Source: an uncultured Psychrosphaera sp.
GTDB taxonomy: Bacteria > Pseudomonadota > Gammaproteobacteria > Enterobacterales > Alteromonadaceae
Assembly: GCF_947500655.1 (NCBI RefSeq)
Contig: NZ_CANMSK010000005.1
Span: forward strand, 124,001 to 188,000
DNA: 64,000 nucleotides
Direction of reading: 5' to 3'
Shown: positions 28,647-38,073 of the stretch, in pieces
Numbering within the stretch: the stretch's first letter is position 1
How the letters are laid out: the number at the start of each line of letters is the position of its first letter
Position numbers and translations under genes: made by a program
Notes under the pieces: generated by a model
Told to the model about the DNA's origin: nothing
The model's database searches: none
What the model saw: the letters and a program-made list of their open reading frames with translations, nothing else

Positions 28647-29515
28647 TTTTTAACTAATCTAGTTAAAAATTGCATATACCTGTTTGTTTGTTGGTTATTT
28701 TTTTTAGCCCAAGATAAGCAGGTTATTGCATAAATCACAGCCCAGCTCTTTGCTACATCAATAAAGTTATCCTCCTGTAACCCCTTTTGTTTTAAATAAA
28801 CGTCACACAGATTATTAAATTCATCTGAATTCAGTTCAAACTCAACCGCGATAGTTGCTAAATCCCATCTACAGTCTCTCACGTTGGCATATTCCCAATC
28901 AACAATACCAATACTTGTTTCTGTGACTAAAATATTCCCCATAGACAAATCACCATGTATAAATCCTATTATTGAGATGTTGTCAGCTATATTTATTTTC
29001 GCCTGATTAAACAGCTCTAAATAACAGCCCTCTACATCATCGCTACTAATGGGTAATTCATAATCTAACGAATACACGATAATGCTAGGTAATTTAGTAA
29101 CCTCTACCAGCTGATGAAGGTACACCAATATTTTACACACCAAAGGAAAACGAGATATCAAACTTGATTTGGTCAATTGAGTGCCATCTAGTTTGCTGGT
29201 GATAAGCAAGTCTGATCTTGAGGTTAATGCATCTGGTTTGGGTAATTGAAGCTCAGTCGGGCGCTGTTTTGATATTGAGGTTTTACTTACAGATGGGTTA
29301 GAGTCTAGTTGAAGTTCTTCCAACCAAGACAATATCGAATACTCTATCTTCTGAATATGCTCTGGAACTTGTTTGATAAACTTTTGCTGGTTTTGATAAA
29401 CAAGAAAAGCCGAAGGGTGTCGGCCTAACTCGATTACGGTATAGGATAAATAGTCAGCATGAGAGCTTGGTAAATTATGCAGCCAAAAATCGTCAGCTAA
29501 CGCATTATTTTTCAT
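28643..29515 (-). CDS. APH-family phosphotransferase, probable thiamine kinase
   Basis: A 290-residue small-molecule kinase of the aminoglycoside/choline kinase fold. The catalytic loop is GFIHGDLSMGNIL near residues 185-200 and the metal-binding GIVDWEYAN follows near 208-216. It is the last gene of a TPP-riboswitch-controlled operon, 9 bases after the PnuC-like permease. The likely substrate is therefore thiamine, which it would phosphorylate and trap as in ThiK. The family fold is seen; thiamine specificity is inferred only from context. Confidence 0.75.
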   Translation of the reverse strand: MKNNALADDFWLHNLPSSHADYLSYTVIELGRHPSAFLVYQNQQKFIKQVPEHIQKIEYSILSWLEELQLDSNPSVSKTSISKQRPTELQLPKPDALTSRSDLLITSKLDGTQLTKSSLISRFPLVCKILVYLHQLVEVTKLPSIIVYSLDYELPISSDDVEGCYLELFNQAKINIADNISIIGFIHGDLSMGNILVTETSIGIVDWEYANVRDCRWDLATIAVEFELNSDEFNNLCDVYLKQKGLQEDNFIDVAKSWAVIYAITCLSWAKKNNQQTNRYMQFLTRLVKN

Positions 29516-29524
29516 TTTATTAAT

Positions 29525-30154
29525 CTACGTCTCTTGCTTCGTCGACAATTGCTTAGTCGGTAACTGATTTTGCCAGATTTTAAAACCCTGCCATGCGAGT
29601 CCACTATACAAAACGTAAAGTATAGCTGTGGGGTAATAGTTCATCTCCACGTATAAAAATATAGACGCAAGATCTATCACTATCCAATATAACCAATTTT
29701 CCAGTACTTTCTGAGTCACCATATAAGTTGTCATCACTGCAAATACGGTAGTAAACGCGTCTAAATATGGCATTTTTGCATGCGTATATTCATTCATTAC
29801 ATACCCTAATACAATAAAGGTAACTGTTGCGCTGGCAATCCATATTGCATGTTTTGACAGTGACCAGCTTACGATCGATTTTTGTCCATGCTTACTATTA
29901 TTGGTTTGATTAAGTTTATTCCATTGCCACCAGCCGTAAATAGCCATTAATAGATAATAAAAACTTAAAACGCTTTCTAGTAATAAAGCGCCCTGCCAAA
30001 ATAAAATGGTGTAAATCAAGGTTGAAATAAATGCAGCTGGCCAGCACCATAAACTTTCTTTCATCACTAGAATTAGATAAGCCAAACTGAAAAATACCCC
30101 AACATATTCCCATGCCGACATTGCCTGAAAGCCAGTTAATACTTGGTCAATCAT
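29525..30154 (-). CDS. pnuT: PnuC-family vitamin permease, probable thiamine transporter PnuT
   Basis: A 209-residue membrane protein with about seven hydrophobic segments. The family motif WQWNK near residue 72 and WPAAFISTLIYTILFWQG near 39-56 mark it as PnuC-like. I choose the ATG at 30152-30154 (MIDQVLTGFQ), which directly follows the stop of the upstream gene. Longer readings would overlap that gene. Under a TPP riboswitch, such paralogs are PnuT thiamine transporters rather than nicotinamide riboside carriers. That assignment is inference from context. Confidence 0.82.
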   Translation of the reverse strand: MIDQVLTGFQAMSAWEYVGVFFSLAYLILVMKESLWCWPAAFISTLIYTILFWQGALLLESVLSFYYLLMAIYGWWQWNKLNQTNNSKHGQKSIVSWSLSKHAIWIASATVTFIVLGYVMNEYTHAKMPYLDAFTTVFAVMTTYMVTQKVLENWLYWIVIDLASIFLYVEMNYYPTAILYVLYSGLAWQGFKIWQNQLPTKQLSTKQET

Positions 30155-30155
30155 A

Positions 30156-30419
30156 TTAACCTGCGTACTTTTCATATAAATTGCCTGGTATAAATTTACA
30201 GGCAAAAACGGTTGTTCCGTATTTTTCAAAGCTGTCTTTTAATTCTGTTGATAATGCATTCATAACTACATCGTATTCACCAAATAGCTGAGTACTCATT
30301 ACATTAGTAATAACAGTAATGTCGTCGTATTTATTAATACGGTCGATAAAATTTTGAATTGCAGCTATAAAATTTACTTCTGCTAGTGGGTATTTGCTGA
30401 TCTCAACACTTAATTGCAT
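30156..30419 (-). CDS. YkoF-like thiamine-binding protein, single domain
   Basis: An 87-residue soluble protein. I start at the ATG at 30417-30419 with AAGGA upstream; the longer frame adds an unlikely 14-residue leader. The pattern VEISKYPL, then VMSTQLFGEYDVVMNALSTEL and TVFACKFIPGN resembles the ferredoxin-like YkoF/thiamine-binding fold. YkoF of Bacillus has two such domains and binds thiamine or HMP. Here one domain stands alone, so a homodimer is likely. There is no signal peptide, so it acts in the cytoplasm. It lies between the TonB receptor and the permease. Confidence 0.72.
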   Translation of the reverse strand: MQLSVEISKYPLAEVNFIAAIQNFIDRINKYDDITVITNVMSTQLFGEYDVVMNALSTELKDSFEKYGTTVFACKFIPGNLYEKYAG

Positions 30420-30515
30420 TTTGTTTTCCTTGTTAATGAAAAGTGCATTGATGCTAGTCAATTTTCACCAATGCACTTATAAATTTGAATATAAATTTTT
30501 AATATTCGCAGCTAT

Positions 30516-32654
30516 TTAGAATACGTAATCTATTTTTATACCAATAACACTTGGCTCACCAAATTGTTCCCAATTTTTTGGAGTGTATTCGTCTCTTGGG
30601 TCGTTACCAAAGTAAAAACCACGAACTCCGTATTCTTCATCTGTGATATTACGAGCCCATAACGTTACATCAAGCATGTCACCTTTATAACTAAGGCTCG
30701 CATTGGTTAAGACTACAGAGTCAGATTTTTCATCATGGCTGTATGAATAGAAAAATTCATCTTTACCAGATAGGTTAAGGTTAGCGGTAATACGGTCTGT
30801 TATTTGCCAATCAGTACCTAGATTAAATTGGTATTTAGGTGCATGAGCTTGTTCACGACCATCTAAACTTAGGCGATATTCGTTATCATTTTCATCTTCT
30901 TCTAAACGATAAAAATCATTAACTTCTGTTTCTAGTATCGAAAACGCAGCGTAAATTCGAACCGCATCAACTAATTGATAACTCACATTGGTTTCGACAC
31001 CAGAGTTGCTTCCGCTTGGCGCATTTGAAATATAGCCAATAAATGTTGGAGACTCACCACCGGCGATTACTTCGTCTTCGTTTGTTATCCACTGCTTGAT
31101 TTGCATGTTAGTACGGGTTGAATAGAATAAACTAGCTTCTGCACTTAACTTATTGTCCGCACTATTGAAGCGCAAACCTAACTCTACGTTATCAAGCGTC
31201 TCAGACTCAAAACTTGAATTATCAAGCAGTTCTTGCTGTAAATCGATGTCAGCTTCACTACTAACATTGGCAAGCGCTTCACCATTAATACCACCCGCTT
31301 TAAAACCACGGCTGATACGGAAATATGCCATAAATTCATCGTTATATTGTTTATTTGCCGAGAAGTGGCCACCAATCATGGTTTCGTCTGTATCGCTGTT
31401 GGTCGCATTTGAATCTGTGTAGTCACCTGTGTATTGCTCAACACGCAAACCCACTGACACTTCTATATTTTCAGCTAATGCATGACGCTTCTCACCGTAG
31501 ACTGCCGTGTTTACAACATCATATTTACTTGAAAAATCTGCAGCGGCGTATGTGTATTCACGCAATAAATCAGTAGATAAAGACTGGTTATATAGCCCAA
31601 CAACCCAATCTTTATCTTTACTTGTTGCAGAAAAATCTACTTGATTTGCAGCACGATCTCTAAAGTAATGATCGGTAGAGCTGTATTCCCAACCCGGAGC
31701 TATACCAACGTATGACCAATCTTCGTCATAACCATAAGCTAAATCAGAGCTGGATGTACTTAAGAATAATTGCAGATCTACCGCATTTAAACCTAGGTAT
31801 TTTTGCGTTAAACCAAATGCGGTGGTGTCTTGGCGATCAAAGCCAGGCTCATCCGACAGTGTTGTTCTGTCTAAATTTAATGAGAACGCATCATAACCAT
31901 TATCGATATCAAACTTGTGTAATACCGCAGATATTGAATATTCGTCAGTTACCTGAGCATCAACTGCCGCTCGAATAGCTAATTCATCAAAACCATTCGT
32001 GTCTTTGCGATCTAAATAGGTATTTTCTATGTAACCGTCGCCTTGCAACTTGCTTGCAGAAACTCGGAATTCAACGTCCTCGTTAATGTCGCCACCAAAT
32101 GCAGCAGCCACTTGCTGTAATCCATAATTACCAAGTTCTAAGCGAAGTTTACTTTCTTGATCAGAGCCTGTTTCAGTACTATTTAAGTTAATGAAACCAG
32201 CCATTGCATTAGCGCCAACACTCGTGCCTTGTGGGCCTTTAAACACTTCAACCTGGTCAATATCGAACAAGGTCGCGGCATTTCCAATACCTGTGTAATC
32301 AATGCCATCAATCGCTACGCCAACTGATGGATTTACTGGATCAACAAACTGGCTGCGTTCACCAATACCACGAATTTGGAAAAAACGAGCACGTGAGCTG
32401 CCAGATGCAACATTCACGTTGCCAACTTGTTGCAGTACATCTTGAATATGTGCAGCACCTGTTTTTTCTAGCGCTTCTTTACTGATAACATCAATTGAGT
32501 TAGCTGCATTTTGCGCGGTAGTTGGTAATAACTCACCTTTAACGATAATGGTTTCTATTTCTTTATTTTGAGTCTCATCTGCAATGACAGGCATTGACAA
32601 TGCAAGGCCAATAGCAATGAAAGATGGTATGTATATTCCAGTTCTGGTTTTCAT
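30516..32654 (-). CDS. TonB-dependent outer-membrane receptor, probable thiamine uptake
   Basis: A 712-residue outer-membrane receptor. A signal peptide ending VIADE precedes a TonB-box-like IETIIVKGE near residues 32-40. The plug domain follows at about 45-160 (NAANSIDVISKEALEKTGAAHIQDVL) and then a 22-strand barrel ending in the aromatic residues DYVF. The TPP riboswitch immediately upstream makes thiamine or a phosphate ester the likely ligand. It is the first gene of a four-gene uptake operon. Receptor class is seen; ligand is inferred. Confidence 0.88.
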   Translation of the reverse strand: MKTRTGIYIPSFIAIGLALSMPVIADETQNKEIETIIVKGELLPTTAQNAANSIDVISKEALEKTGAAHIQDVLQQVGNVNVASGSSRARFFQIRGIGERSQFVDPVNPSVGVAIDGIDYTGIGNAATLFDIDQVEVFKGPQGTSVGANAMAGFINLNSTETGSDQESKLRLELGNYGLQQVAAAFGGDINEDVEFRVSASKLQGDGYIENTYLDRKDTNGFDELAIRAAVDAQVTDEYSISAVLHKFDIDNGYDAFSLNLDRTTLSDEPGFDRQDTTAFGLTQKYLGLNAVDLQLFLSTSSSDLAYGYDEDWSYVGIAPGWEYSSTDHYFRDRAANQVDFSATSKDKDWVVGLYNQSLSTDLLREYTYAAADFSSKYDVVNTAVYGEKRHALAENIEVSVGLRVEQYTGDYTDSNATNSDTDETMIGGHFSANKQYNDEFMAYFRISRGFKAGGINGEALANVSSEADIDLQQELLDNSSFESETLDNVELGLRFNSADNKLSAEASLFYSTRTNMQIKQWITNEDEVIAGGESPTFIGYISNAPSGSNSGVETNVSYQLVDAVRIYAAFSILETEVNDFYRLEEDENDNEYRLSLDGREQAHAPKYQFNLGTDWQITDRITANLNLSGKDEFFYSYSHDEKSDSVVLTNASLSYKGDMLDVTLWARNITDEEYGVRGFYFGNDPRDEYTPKNWEQFGEPSVIGIKIDYVF

Positions 32655-32659
32655 TTGGT

Positions 32660-32744
32660 TCTCTTGTTTGTTCTAATTTGAAAGACAAAAGAGCCGGTCG
32701 TAAGCGAGGATAAATTGATGTGTGTAATAATGCATAAGCAAATC
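32660..32744 (-). promoter_or_regulatory. Probable expression platform of the TPP riboswitch
   Basis: The receptor ribosome site AAGAGA (about 32660-32665, minus strand) can be buried in a hairpin, CTCTT/AAGAG plus TTGT/ACAA (32661-32671 with 32685-32693). A leader segment at 32730-32744 can pair with the aptamer itself at 32799-32813 over 15 bases with one mismatch. The same segment can alternatively close a local hairpin, GCATAA/TTATGC (32732-32758). These are seen complementarities; the switching mechanism is inferred. Confidence 0.5.
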
Positions 32745-32757
32745 GATATTGGTTATG

Positions 32758-32857
32758 CCACCATCCCTACGCCGGTACAAGCCGGATCAGGTTCTAAGGA
32801 TTTGCTAATGCATCTCAGTCCTTACTCGTCATTGAGTAGGAACACTCCTTGGTATTC
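32758..32857 (-). promoter_or_regulatory. TPP riboswitch (THI element)
   Basis: Reading the minus strand, the conserved THI-box blocks appear in order: GGAGTG, CTGAGATG, CCTTAGAACCTGATCCGG and CCGGCGTAGGGA. These match the TPP aptamer core, with CTGAGA and the pyrophosphate-sensing GCGTAGGGA arm. It lies about 100 bases upstream of the TonB receptor start and should switch the whole operon off when TPP is plentiful. Confidence 0.93.
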
Positions 32858-32895
32858 GCTGCAAGTGTAAATTTCTAATCGGTAAATTGCTAGGA

Positions 32896-33366
32896 TTATT
32901 TGTATGCTGCACGTCTCATTGCGATATGGGGAATGCCATCTTCTAAATACATGTCTGAGATTTGCTCAAAGCCTAACGAATTATAAAATTTTGCTAAATG
33001 CTCTTGTGCTGAAATATGACATGTATTTTCAGGCCACAGTCTATCCGTTTGTGTGATAGCTTGCTGCATCAATTCATACCCTAAGTTTTGCCCTCTAAAT
33101 TGCTGAGACACAATCACCCGGCCAATTGCAGATTCTTCTTTATAGACAACTCCAGGAGCTAGTACACGGCAATAGCTAGTGATTTTACCTTCTTGATAAT
33201 TAAATATATGTAGCGTTTTGGGCTCTCGGTCTATTTCGTCCAAATCTGGGTAATAACACTCTTGCTCAACCACAAATACATCAATTCTTAATTTAAGTAA
33301 GTCATAAAGTTCATTAGTAGTCAGTTGAGAGAATGATTTAACCTGCCAGTCTAAAATTTTTGTCAT
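32896..33366 (-). CDS. elaA: GNAT acetyltransferase ElaA
   Basis: A 156-residue GNAT-fold protein matching ElaA in length and motifs. LRIDVFVVEQECYYPDLDEID near residues 26-46 is the family signature. The acetyl-CoA loop is QQFRGQNLGYELM near 88-100, with FYNSLGFEQISDMYLEDGIPHIAM at the end. The substrate of ElaA is not established. It lies next to the riboswitch leader but transcribes separately. Confidence 0.9.
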   Translation of the reverse strand: MTKILDWQVKSFSQLTTNELYDLLKLRIDVFVVEQECYYPDLDEIDREPKTLHIFNYQEGKITSYCRVLAPGVVYKEESAIGRVIVSQQFRGQNLGYELMQQAITQTDRLWPENTCHISAQEHLAKFYNSLGFEQISDMYLEDGIPHIAMRRAAYK

Positions 33367-33500
33367 ATTGAAAATTTGTTAATTATTTATAACAACAATT
33401 TAACGCGACTGAACGCAAATTACCAACGTATAACTTGGCTTTAATCAGCTCACGCTGTATTCTACACACTTAATTCAACTACTATATTTGTGCCTGTATT

Positions 33501-33989
33501 ATGTTTTTACGAATTGTTTATAGTTTTATTACCGTTTGTCTTTTTGTCTCACCCTTAGTTAATGCAGATCCAATACCCAAAGAATTAGAATGGTCCGACT
33601 TAGTACCTAAAGGCTTTGATGCTGGAACCCCAGATATTGCCCATATTGGCCAAGCTATGGCTGGTCCTCAAACGATCAACGCCCCTGTTGTAAAAGAATT
33701 AGACGGGCAACTTATTAAAATACCTGGTTTTGTTGTTCCTCTCGAAGGAGATGACAATAAGGTAACCGAGTTTCTACTGGTTCCATATTTTGGTGCTTGT
33801 GTTCATGTTCCACCACCACCATCTAATCAATTGATCTATGTAACCTTACCTGACGGTGCTCCAGCAGAAGCTATGTACGACCCAATTTGGGTAACTGGTA
33901 AGTTAAGTACCAAAGAGTGGAAAGGCGAATTAGCCCAAGTTGGTTACACTATGGAAGGGATAAGTGTTTCTGCTTACGACGATTTTTAA
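33501..33989 (+). CDS. DUF3299 family exported protein
   Basis: A 162-residue protein with a signal peptide of about 22 residues ending VNA|DPI. The conserved core is IKIPGFVVPLEGDDNKVTEFLLVPYFGACVHVPPPPSNQ, with a Cys-x-His-x-Pro feature near residue 100. This is the DUF3299 signature; some members are described as lipoproteins or metal-linked periplasmic proteins, but function is unknown. It sits before ccoG without an obvious operon link. Confidence 0.82.
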   Translation: MFLRIVYSFITVCLFVSPLVNADPIPKELEWSDLVPKGFDAGTPDIAHIGQAMAGPQTINAPVVKELDGQLIKIPGFVVPLEGDDNKVTEFLLVPYFGACVHVPPPPSNQLIYVTLPDGAPAEAMYDPIWVTGKLSTKEWKGELAQVGYTMEGISVSAYDDF

Positions 33990-34112
33990 TTCGTTAAATT
34001 AGAGCTAGATCAACACTTACTCCTGTAAATTAGATTAAAATAATATACAGAATCGTATTAACTCACTTTATTAATTGAGTTGTATTTAATTTTAAAGAAT
34101 CTGGAAAATCCC

Positions 34113-35531
34113 ATGAGTGATAAAATAGACATTAAAAATATTCCTAGTGACGTCAAAGTCTACAAACCAGACCCGAATCAAACGCCACAGTATAATATTC
34201 GCAGCCGAATTTACGTCCGAGCAGTAAAAGGTTTACACCAAATGCTTAGGAAACAAATTGGCGTCATATCGCTTGCTGTCTTCGCCTTATTGCCTTGGTT
34301 AAAATACGATGGAAAACAAGCCATCTTATTTGATATCGCCAATCAAGAATTTAATATTTTTGGCTTAACCTTATGGCCTCAAGATCTTACTTTATTTGCT
34401 ACTTTATTGATTATCTCTGCTTACTTATTGTTTTTTGTTACTACCTTTTATGGTCGCGTTTGGTGCGGTTATATGTGCCCACAAACTGTGTGGACCTTTA
34501 TGTTTATTTGGTTTGAAGAGAAAATTGAAGGCACAGCGAATAAACGCAAGCGATTAGATTCATTACCACTGAGCTTCGAAAAAGTATGGAAGAAAGGTCT
34601 AAAGCATACCTCCTGGTTTATTGTTTCATTACTCACCGCCTTGAGTTTTGTCGGATACTTTGTGCCTATTGATGAGCTGTTTGTAAACTTTTTCACATTT
34701 GAAAGCTCTGGTGCCGTTGTTGGTTGGACTTTATTTTTTGCTGGTTGTACTTATGCAAATGCCGGTTGGATGCGCGAAGTTATGTGTTTACATATTTGTC
34801 CTTACGCTCGATTCCAATCGTCTATGTTCGACAAAGATACTTTCACTGTAACTTACGATGCAGAACGCGGTGAAAATCGTGGCCCTCGATCTAGAAAAGT
34901 AGAACCTAAAGAAGTTGGTTTAGGTGACTGTGTCGACTGCAACTTATGTGTATTAGTTTGCCCAACAGGCATAGATATTCGTAATGGCTTACAATACGAA
35001 TGCATAAACTGTGGTGCCTGTATTGATGCATGTAACGAAACCATGGATAAAATGAATTATGACAGAGGGTTAATATCTTATACCACCGAACATAGCTTAG
35101 AAGGCAAAAAGACTCACGTTATTAGACCAAAACTATTTGGTTACCTTGCGGTTATTCTTATTATGACGGTTGCCTTTATATGGCAAATAACCTCTCGTTT
35201 ACCGCTTGAGTTAAATATAGACAGAGACCGTACGGCATTGTTTAGAGAAAACAGTGAAGGCTTAATTGAAAATACATATACCTTATTGATTTTAAATAAA
35301 AGTCAGCATGACAACACTTACGTTGTTAACGTCGAAGGGCTTGATAACTTTGAGTACTTTGGTGAAAAAGAAGTAAATATATCAGCAGGTGAAGCATTCA
35401 CTCTACCTATTAGTTTAGCGGTTGACCCTTATGATTTAGAAAAGGCAGTCACTAACATCACCATAACCGTTACATCTAAAGATGGTGACGTTAAAGTATA
35501 TGAAGAATCGCGCTTCTTCAAAGGAAGATAA
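34113..35531 (+). CDS. ccoG: Cytochrome c oxidase accessory protein CcoG
   Basis: A 472-residue membrane ferredoxin-like protein. I choose the ATG at 34113 (MSDKIDIKNIPSDVKVYKPD) over a TTG at 34080. Several membrane helices carry WCGYMCPQTVW. Two 4Fe-4S motifs follow, CVDCNLCVLVCP and CINCGACIDAC, and a C-terminal Ig-like FixG domain ends the protein. CcoG is a copper reductase that helps assemble the CuB site of cbb3 oxidases. No ccoNOPQ genes are in this window. Its stop overlaps the srkA start by 1 base. Confidence 0.93.
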   Translation: MSDKIDIKNIPSDVKVYKPDPNQTPQYNIRSRIYVRAVKGLHQMLRKQIGVISLAVFALLPWLKYDGKQAILFDIANQEFNIFGLTLWPQDLTLFATLLIISAYLLFFVTTFYGRVWCGYMCPQTVWTFMFIWFEEKIEGTANKRKRLDSLPLSFEKVWKKGLKHTSWFIVSLLTALSFVGYFVPIDELFVNFFTFESSGAVVGWTLFFAGCTYANAGWMREVMCLHICPYARFQSSMFDKDTFTVTYDAERGENRGPRSRKVEPKEVGLGDCVDCNLCVLVCPTGIDIRNGLQYECINCGACIDACNETMDKMNYDRGLISYTTEHSLEGKKTHVIRPKLFGYLAVILIMTVAFIWQITSRLPLELNIDRDRTALFRENSEGLIENTYTLLILNKSQHDNTYVVNVEGLDNFEYFGEKEVNISAGEAFTLPISLAVDPYDLEKAVTNITITVTSKDGDVKVYEESRFFKGR

Positions 35532-36520
35532 TGAGCAATTTTGACTTCTCGAACCTTGGTCCAGATCTGATCTTAGATGCGATTGAATCAATTGGTATCT
35601 ACCCAGAATCTGGACTGTTAGCATTAAATAGTTACGAGAATCGTGTTTATCAATTTAAAGCAGATGACAACTTACGTTATGTAGTTAAATTCTATCGTCC
35701 AAATAGATGGACCGATGAACAAATATTAGAAGAACATACTTATAGTTACGACTTATTAGAGCATGACGTACCATTAGTTGTGCCTATTACTATAAACGGT
35801 AAAACACTATTTGAATTTAACGGATACCGATTCTGCTTATACAAAAGTGTCGGCGGTCGTATGTTTGAGTTGGATAATTTAGACCAACTTGAATGGTTAG
35901 GTAGACTGTTAGGTAAATTACATAAAGCCAGTTCGAGTAGTTTGTTTACCTCTAGAGCAACTATAAATATAGAACAAGAGTTACTTGAATCTACAGAGGT
36001 TATTAAACAAGTAAACTTCATTCCCTCTTATTTACAGAATACCTTTTTTAGCGACCTCGCTTTATTAACAGAGCGCACGTTGAAACACGCAAATACGAAT
36101 TATCAAACAATAAAATTACATGGTGATTGTCATGCCGGTAATATTTTATGGCAATCACATGATGCAAAAAGCGATGCTATTTTGGTGGATTTTGATGATT
36201 GTATTAATGGTCCAGCAATTCAAGATATTTGGATGATGCTAAATGGCGATCGCCAAGAAAAGTTAATGCAGCTTGACGTAATGATCAATGCCTATGAAGA
36301 GTTTCATAAATTTAATCATGCTGAGTTCTCTTTAATTGAACCATTACGAGCAAGACGCATGGTTAATTACATGGCATGGATTTCTAAACGTTGGTCAGAT
36401 CCGGCATTCCCACGTAATTTTTCTTGGTTTGCTACTGATAAATACTGGGAGCAACAGATATTAGCGATGAAAGAACAGATTGCCGCGTTAAACGAACCAA
36501 CATTAACCCTATTTCCATAG
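35531..36520 (+). CDS. srkA: Stress response serine/threonine kinase SrkA (YihE)
   Basis: A 329-residue kinase of the APH/choline kinase fold. The catalytic loop is KLHGDCHAGNILW near residue 198 and the metal site VDFDDCINGPAIQDIW follows. SrkA counters stress-induced cell death in E. coli. The order srkA-dsbA is the same as yihE-dsbA in enteric bacteria. The start overlaps the ccoG stop in ATAATG, suggesting coupling. Confidence 0.93.
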   Translation: MSNFDFSNLGPDLILDAIESIGIYPESGLLALNSYENRVYQFKADDNLRYVVKFYRPNRWTDEQILEEHTYSYDLLEHDVPLVVPITINGKTLFEFNGYRFCLYKSVGGRMFELDNLDQLEWLGRLLGKLHKASSSSLFTSRATINIEQELLESTEVIKQVNFIPSYLQNTFFSDLALLTERTLKHANTNYQTIKLHGDCHAGNILWQSHDAKSDAILVDFDDCINGPAIQDIWMMLNGDRQEKLMQLDVMINAYEEFHKFNHAEFSLIEPLRARRMVNYMAWISKRWSDPAFPRNFSWFATDKYWEQQILAMKEQIAALNEPTLTLFP

Positions 36521-36642
36521 TCTAATGAATGGAATAACCCATAACTTATCTGTGGTTGTAATGTGACATTACAAAGGCAATAATTAGAGGGTGTTCAAAA
36601 TTAAAATATGACGTGAGTCTTTTCAAATAGGAATTATATTAA

Positions 36643-37284
36643 ATGAAAAAGTTAATTACATTGGTCATGGCTGTATTCATGGCGGCCTCAGTTTCAGCGG
36701 TAGAGCTGAAAGAAGGCGTACACTATGAAGTGATCAGTACAACGGCAACGGCTACACCTGAAGTAAAAGAGTTTTTCTCATACTATTGCCCACACTGTCA
36801 CAATTTTGAACCTCTTGCTGATAACCTAAAAAAAGCAGCCGAAACGGATAACTTTAAGTTTGTAAAAAGCCACGTTGATTTTTTACGAGCGGCAGGTCCA
36901 GATATTCAATTAATGCTAACTAAAGCATTAGTAACATCAGAGCTTTTAAATGTGCCTCAAGTATCGAAAGCAATTTTTGAATATATCCATGTTCAACGCG
37001 GTGTTTTCACTAAAGAAAAAGATATCCGTAATATCTTCTTAATTCATAATGTTGATGGTGAAAAATTTGATAAAGCATTTAACAGCTTCGCAGTGAAAGC
37101 GGCGGCTAGTAAAATGAAAAAAGAGCAAGACTCGCTTTCGCGTCGTAAAGTTCTTACTGGTGTGCCAACCTTTATTGTTAATGGTAAATATAAGATCCTA
37201 AACAGTGGCTTTAAAGTAAAAACATATAGCGAATTATTTGCTCAACTTGAAGATGCTGCTGTTCAATTAACTAAGAAAAACTAA
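36643..37284 (+). CDS. dsbA: Thiol:disulfide interchange protein DsbA
   Basis: A 213-residue periplasmic oxidoreductase. The signal peptide (about 1-19) ends SVSA. The thioredoxin-fold active site is CPHC at residues 49-52, and the cis-proline loop is GVPTF near residue 169. It introduces disulfide bonds into exported proteins and is reoxidised by DsbB. A spacer of about 120 bases separates it from srkA, so it may have its own promoter. Confidence 0.95.
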   Translation: MKKLITLVMAVFMAASVSAVELKEGVHYEVISTTATATPEVKEFFSYYCPHCHNFEPLADNLKKAAETDNFKFVKSHVDFLRAAGPDIQLMLTKALVTSELLNVPQVSKAIFEYIHVQRGVFTKEKDIRNIFLIHNVDGEKFDKAFNSFAVKAAASKMKKEQDSLSRRKVLTGVPTFIVNGKYKILNSGFKVKTYSELFAQLEDAAVQLTKKN

Positions 37285-37287
37285 CGA

Positions 37288-38073
37288 TTGTTAGACTTAC
37301 TTAAACGTACCTTAAAATCTCCTTCAACTGCTTTACCAAAAGCAGTTAATGGAGATTTTGAGCTTTATCTTCCCGCAGAAAATACCACACTAAAATATCA
37401 GCTAAAATTGAGTAAACGTCGACGCTCGTTGAGTGTTGAAATCAAGCATAATGCAGTTTTAGTCAAAGCCCCCTATTGGACCGAGCTTGCATATATTGAA
37501 GCGTTTTTAATAAAAAAACAAAGTTGGATTGTAGAAAAACAAACTCAACAAACGTTGCGTCCTCAAAACCAAAACGACTATCAATCTGGTTCCAAAGTTT
37601 TATTACTTGGCCAATGGATAACGTTAATTATTGTTACCGGCTCCCGCTTTAATATTAAACTCGATAGTATCGAAAAACAGTTAGTTATTACCCAACCTAA
37701 AAATATTAAAAATCCACCGCAATATATACGAAACAAATTAATTCTGTTTTATAACCAACAAGCACAAGAATACATCACGCCTAGATTTCAAAAATTGCAA
37801 ACACAGATGCAGTTAACGGCAAAAGAGTTACAGTTTAAATTATATAAACGTCGCTGGGGTTGCTGTTATGCATCAGGATTGATCAGAATAAATCCGATGA
37901 TAATGGGAGCTCCTGATTGGGTAATAGATTGTGTATTGATCCATGAACTGAGCCATTTAACCCATATGAACCATTCAGCTAAATTTTGGCAGCTGAATAA
38001 GGATTTTTGTCCACATTGTAACTCAAGTAAAAAGTGGCTGTTTGAACATAGCCATGCTTTATCAATGCATTAA
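37288..38073 (+). CDS. YgjP-like M48-type metallopeptidase (TTG start)
   Basis: A 261-residue protein of the YgjP/WLM family. The zinc motif is HELSHLTHMNHS near residue 223, preceded by RRWGCCYASGLIRINP. Start is the TTG at 37288, 3 bases after the dsbA stop; no in-frame ATG lies before the conserved region, and no strong ribosome site is visible. Translation could be coupled to dsbA. Physiological substrate is unknown. Confidence 0.8.
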   Translation: MLDLLKRTLKSPSTALPKAVNGDFELYLPAENTTLKYQLKLSKRRRSLSVEIKHNAVLVKAPYWTELAYIEAFLIKKQSWIVEKQTQQTLRPQNQNDYQSGSKVLLLGQWITLIIVTGSRFNIKLDSIEKQLVITQPKNIKNPPQYIRNKLILFYNQQAQEYITPRFQKLQTQMQLTAKELQFKLYKRRWGCCYASGLIRINPMIMGAPDWVIDCVLIHELSHLTHMNHSAKFWQLNKDFCPHCNSSKKWLFEHSHALSMH

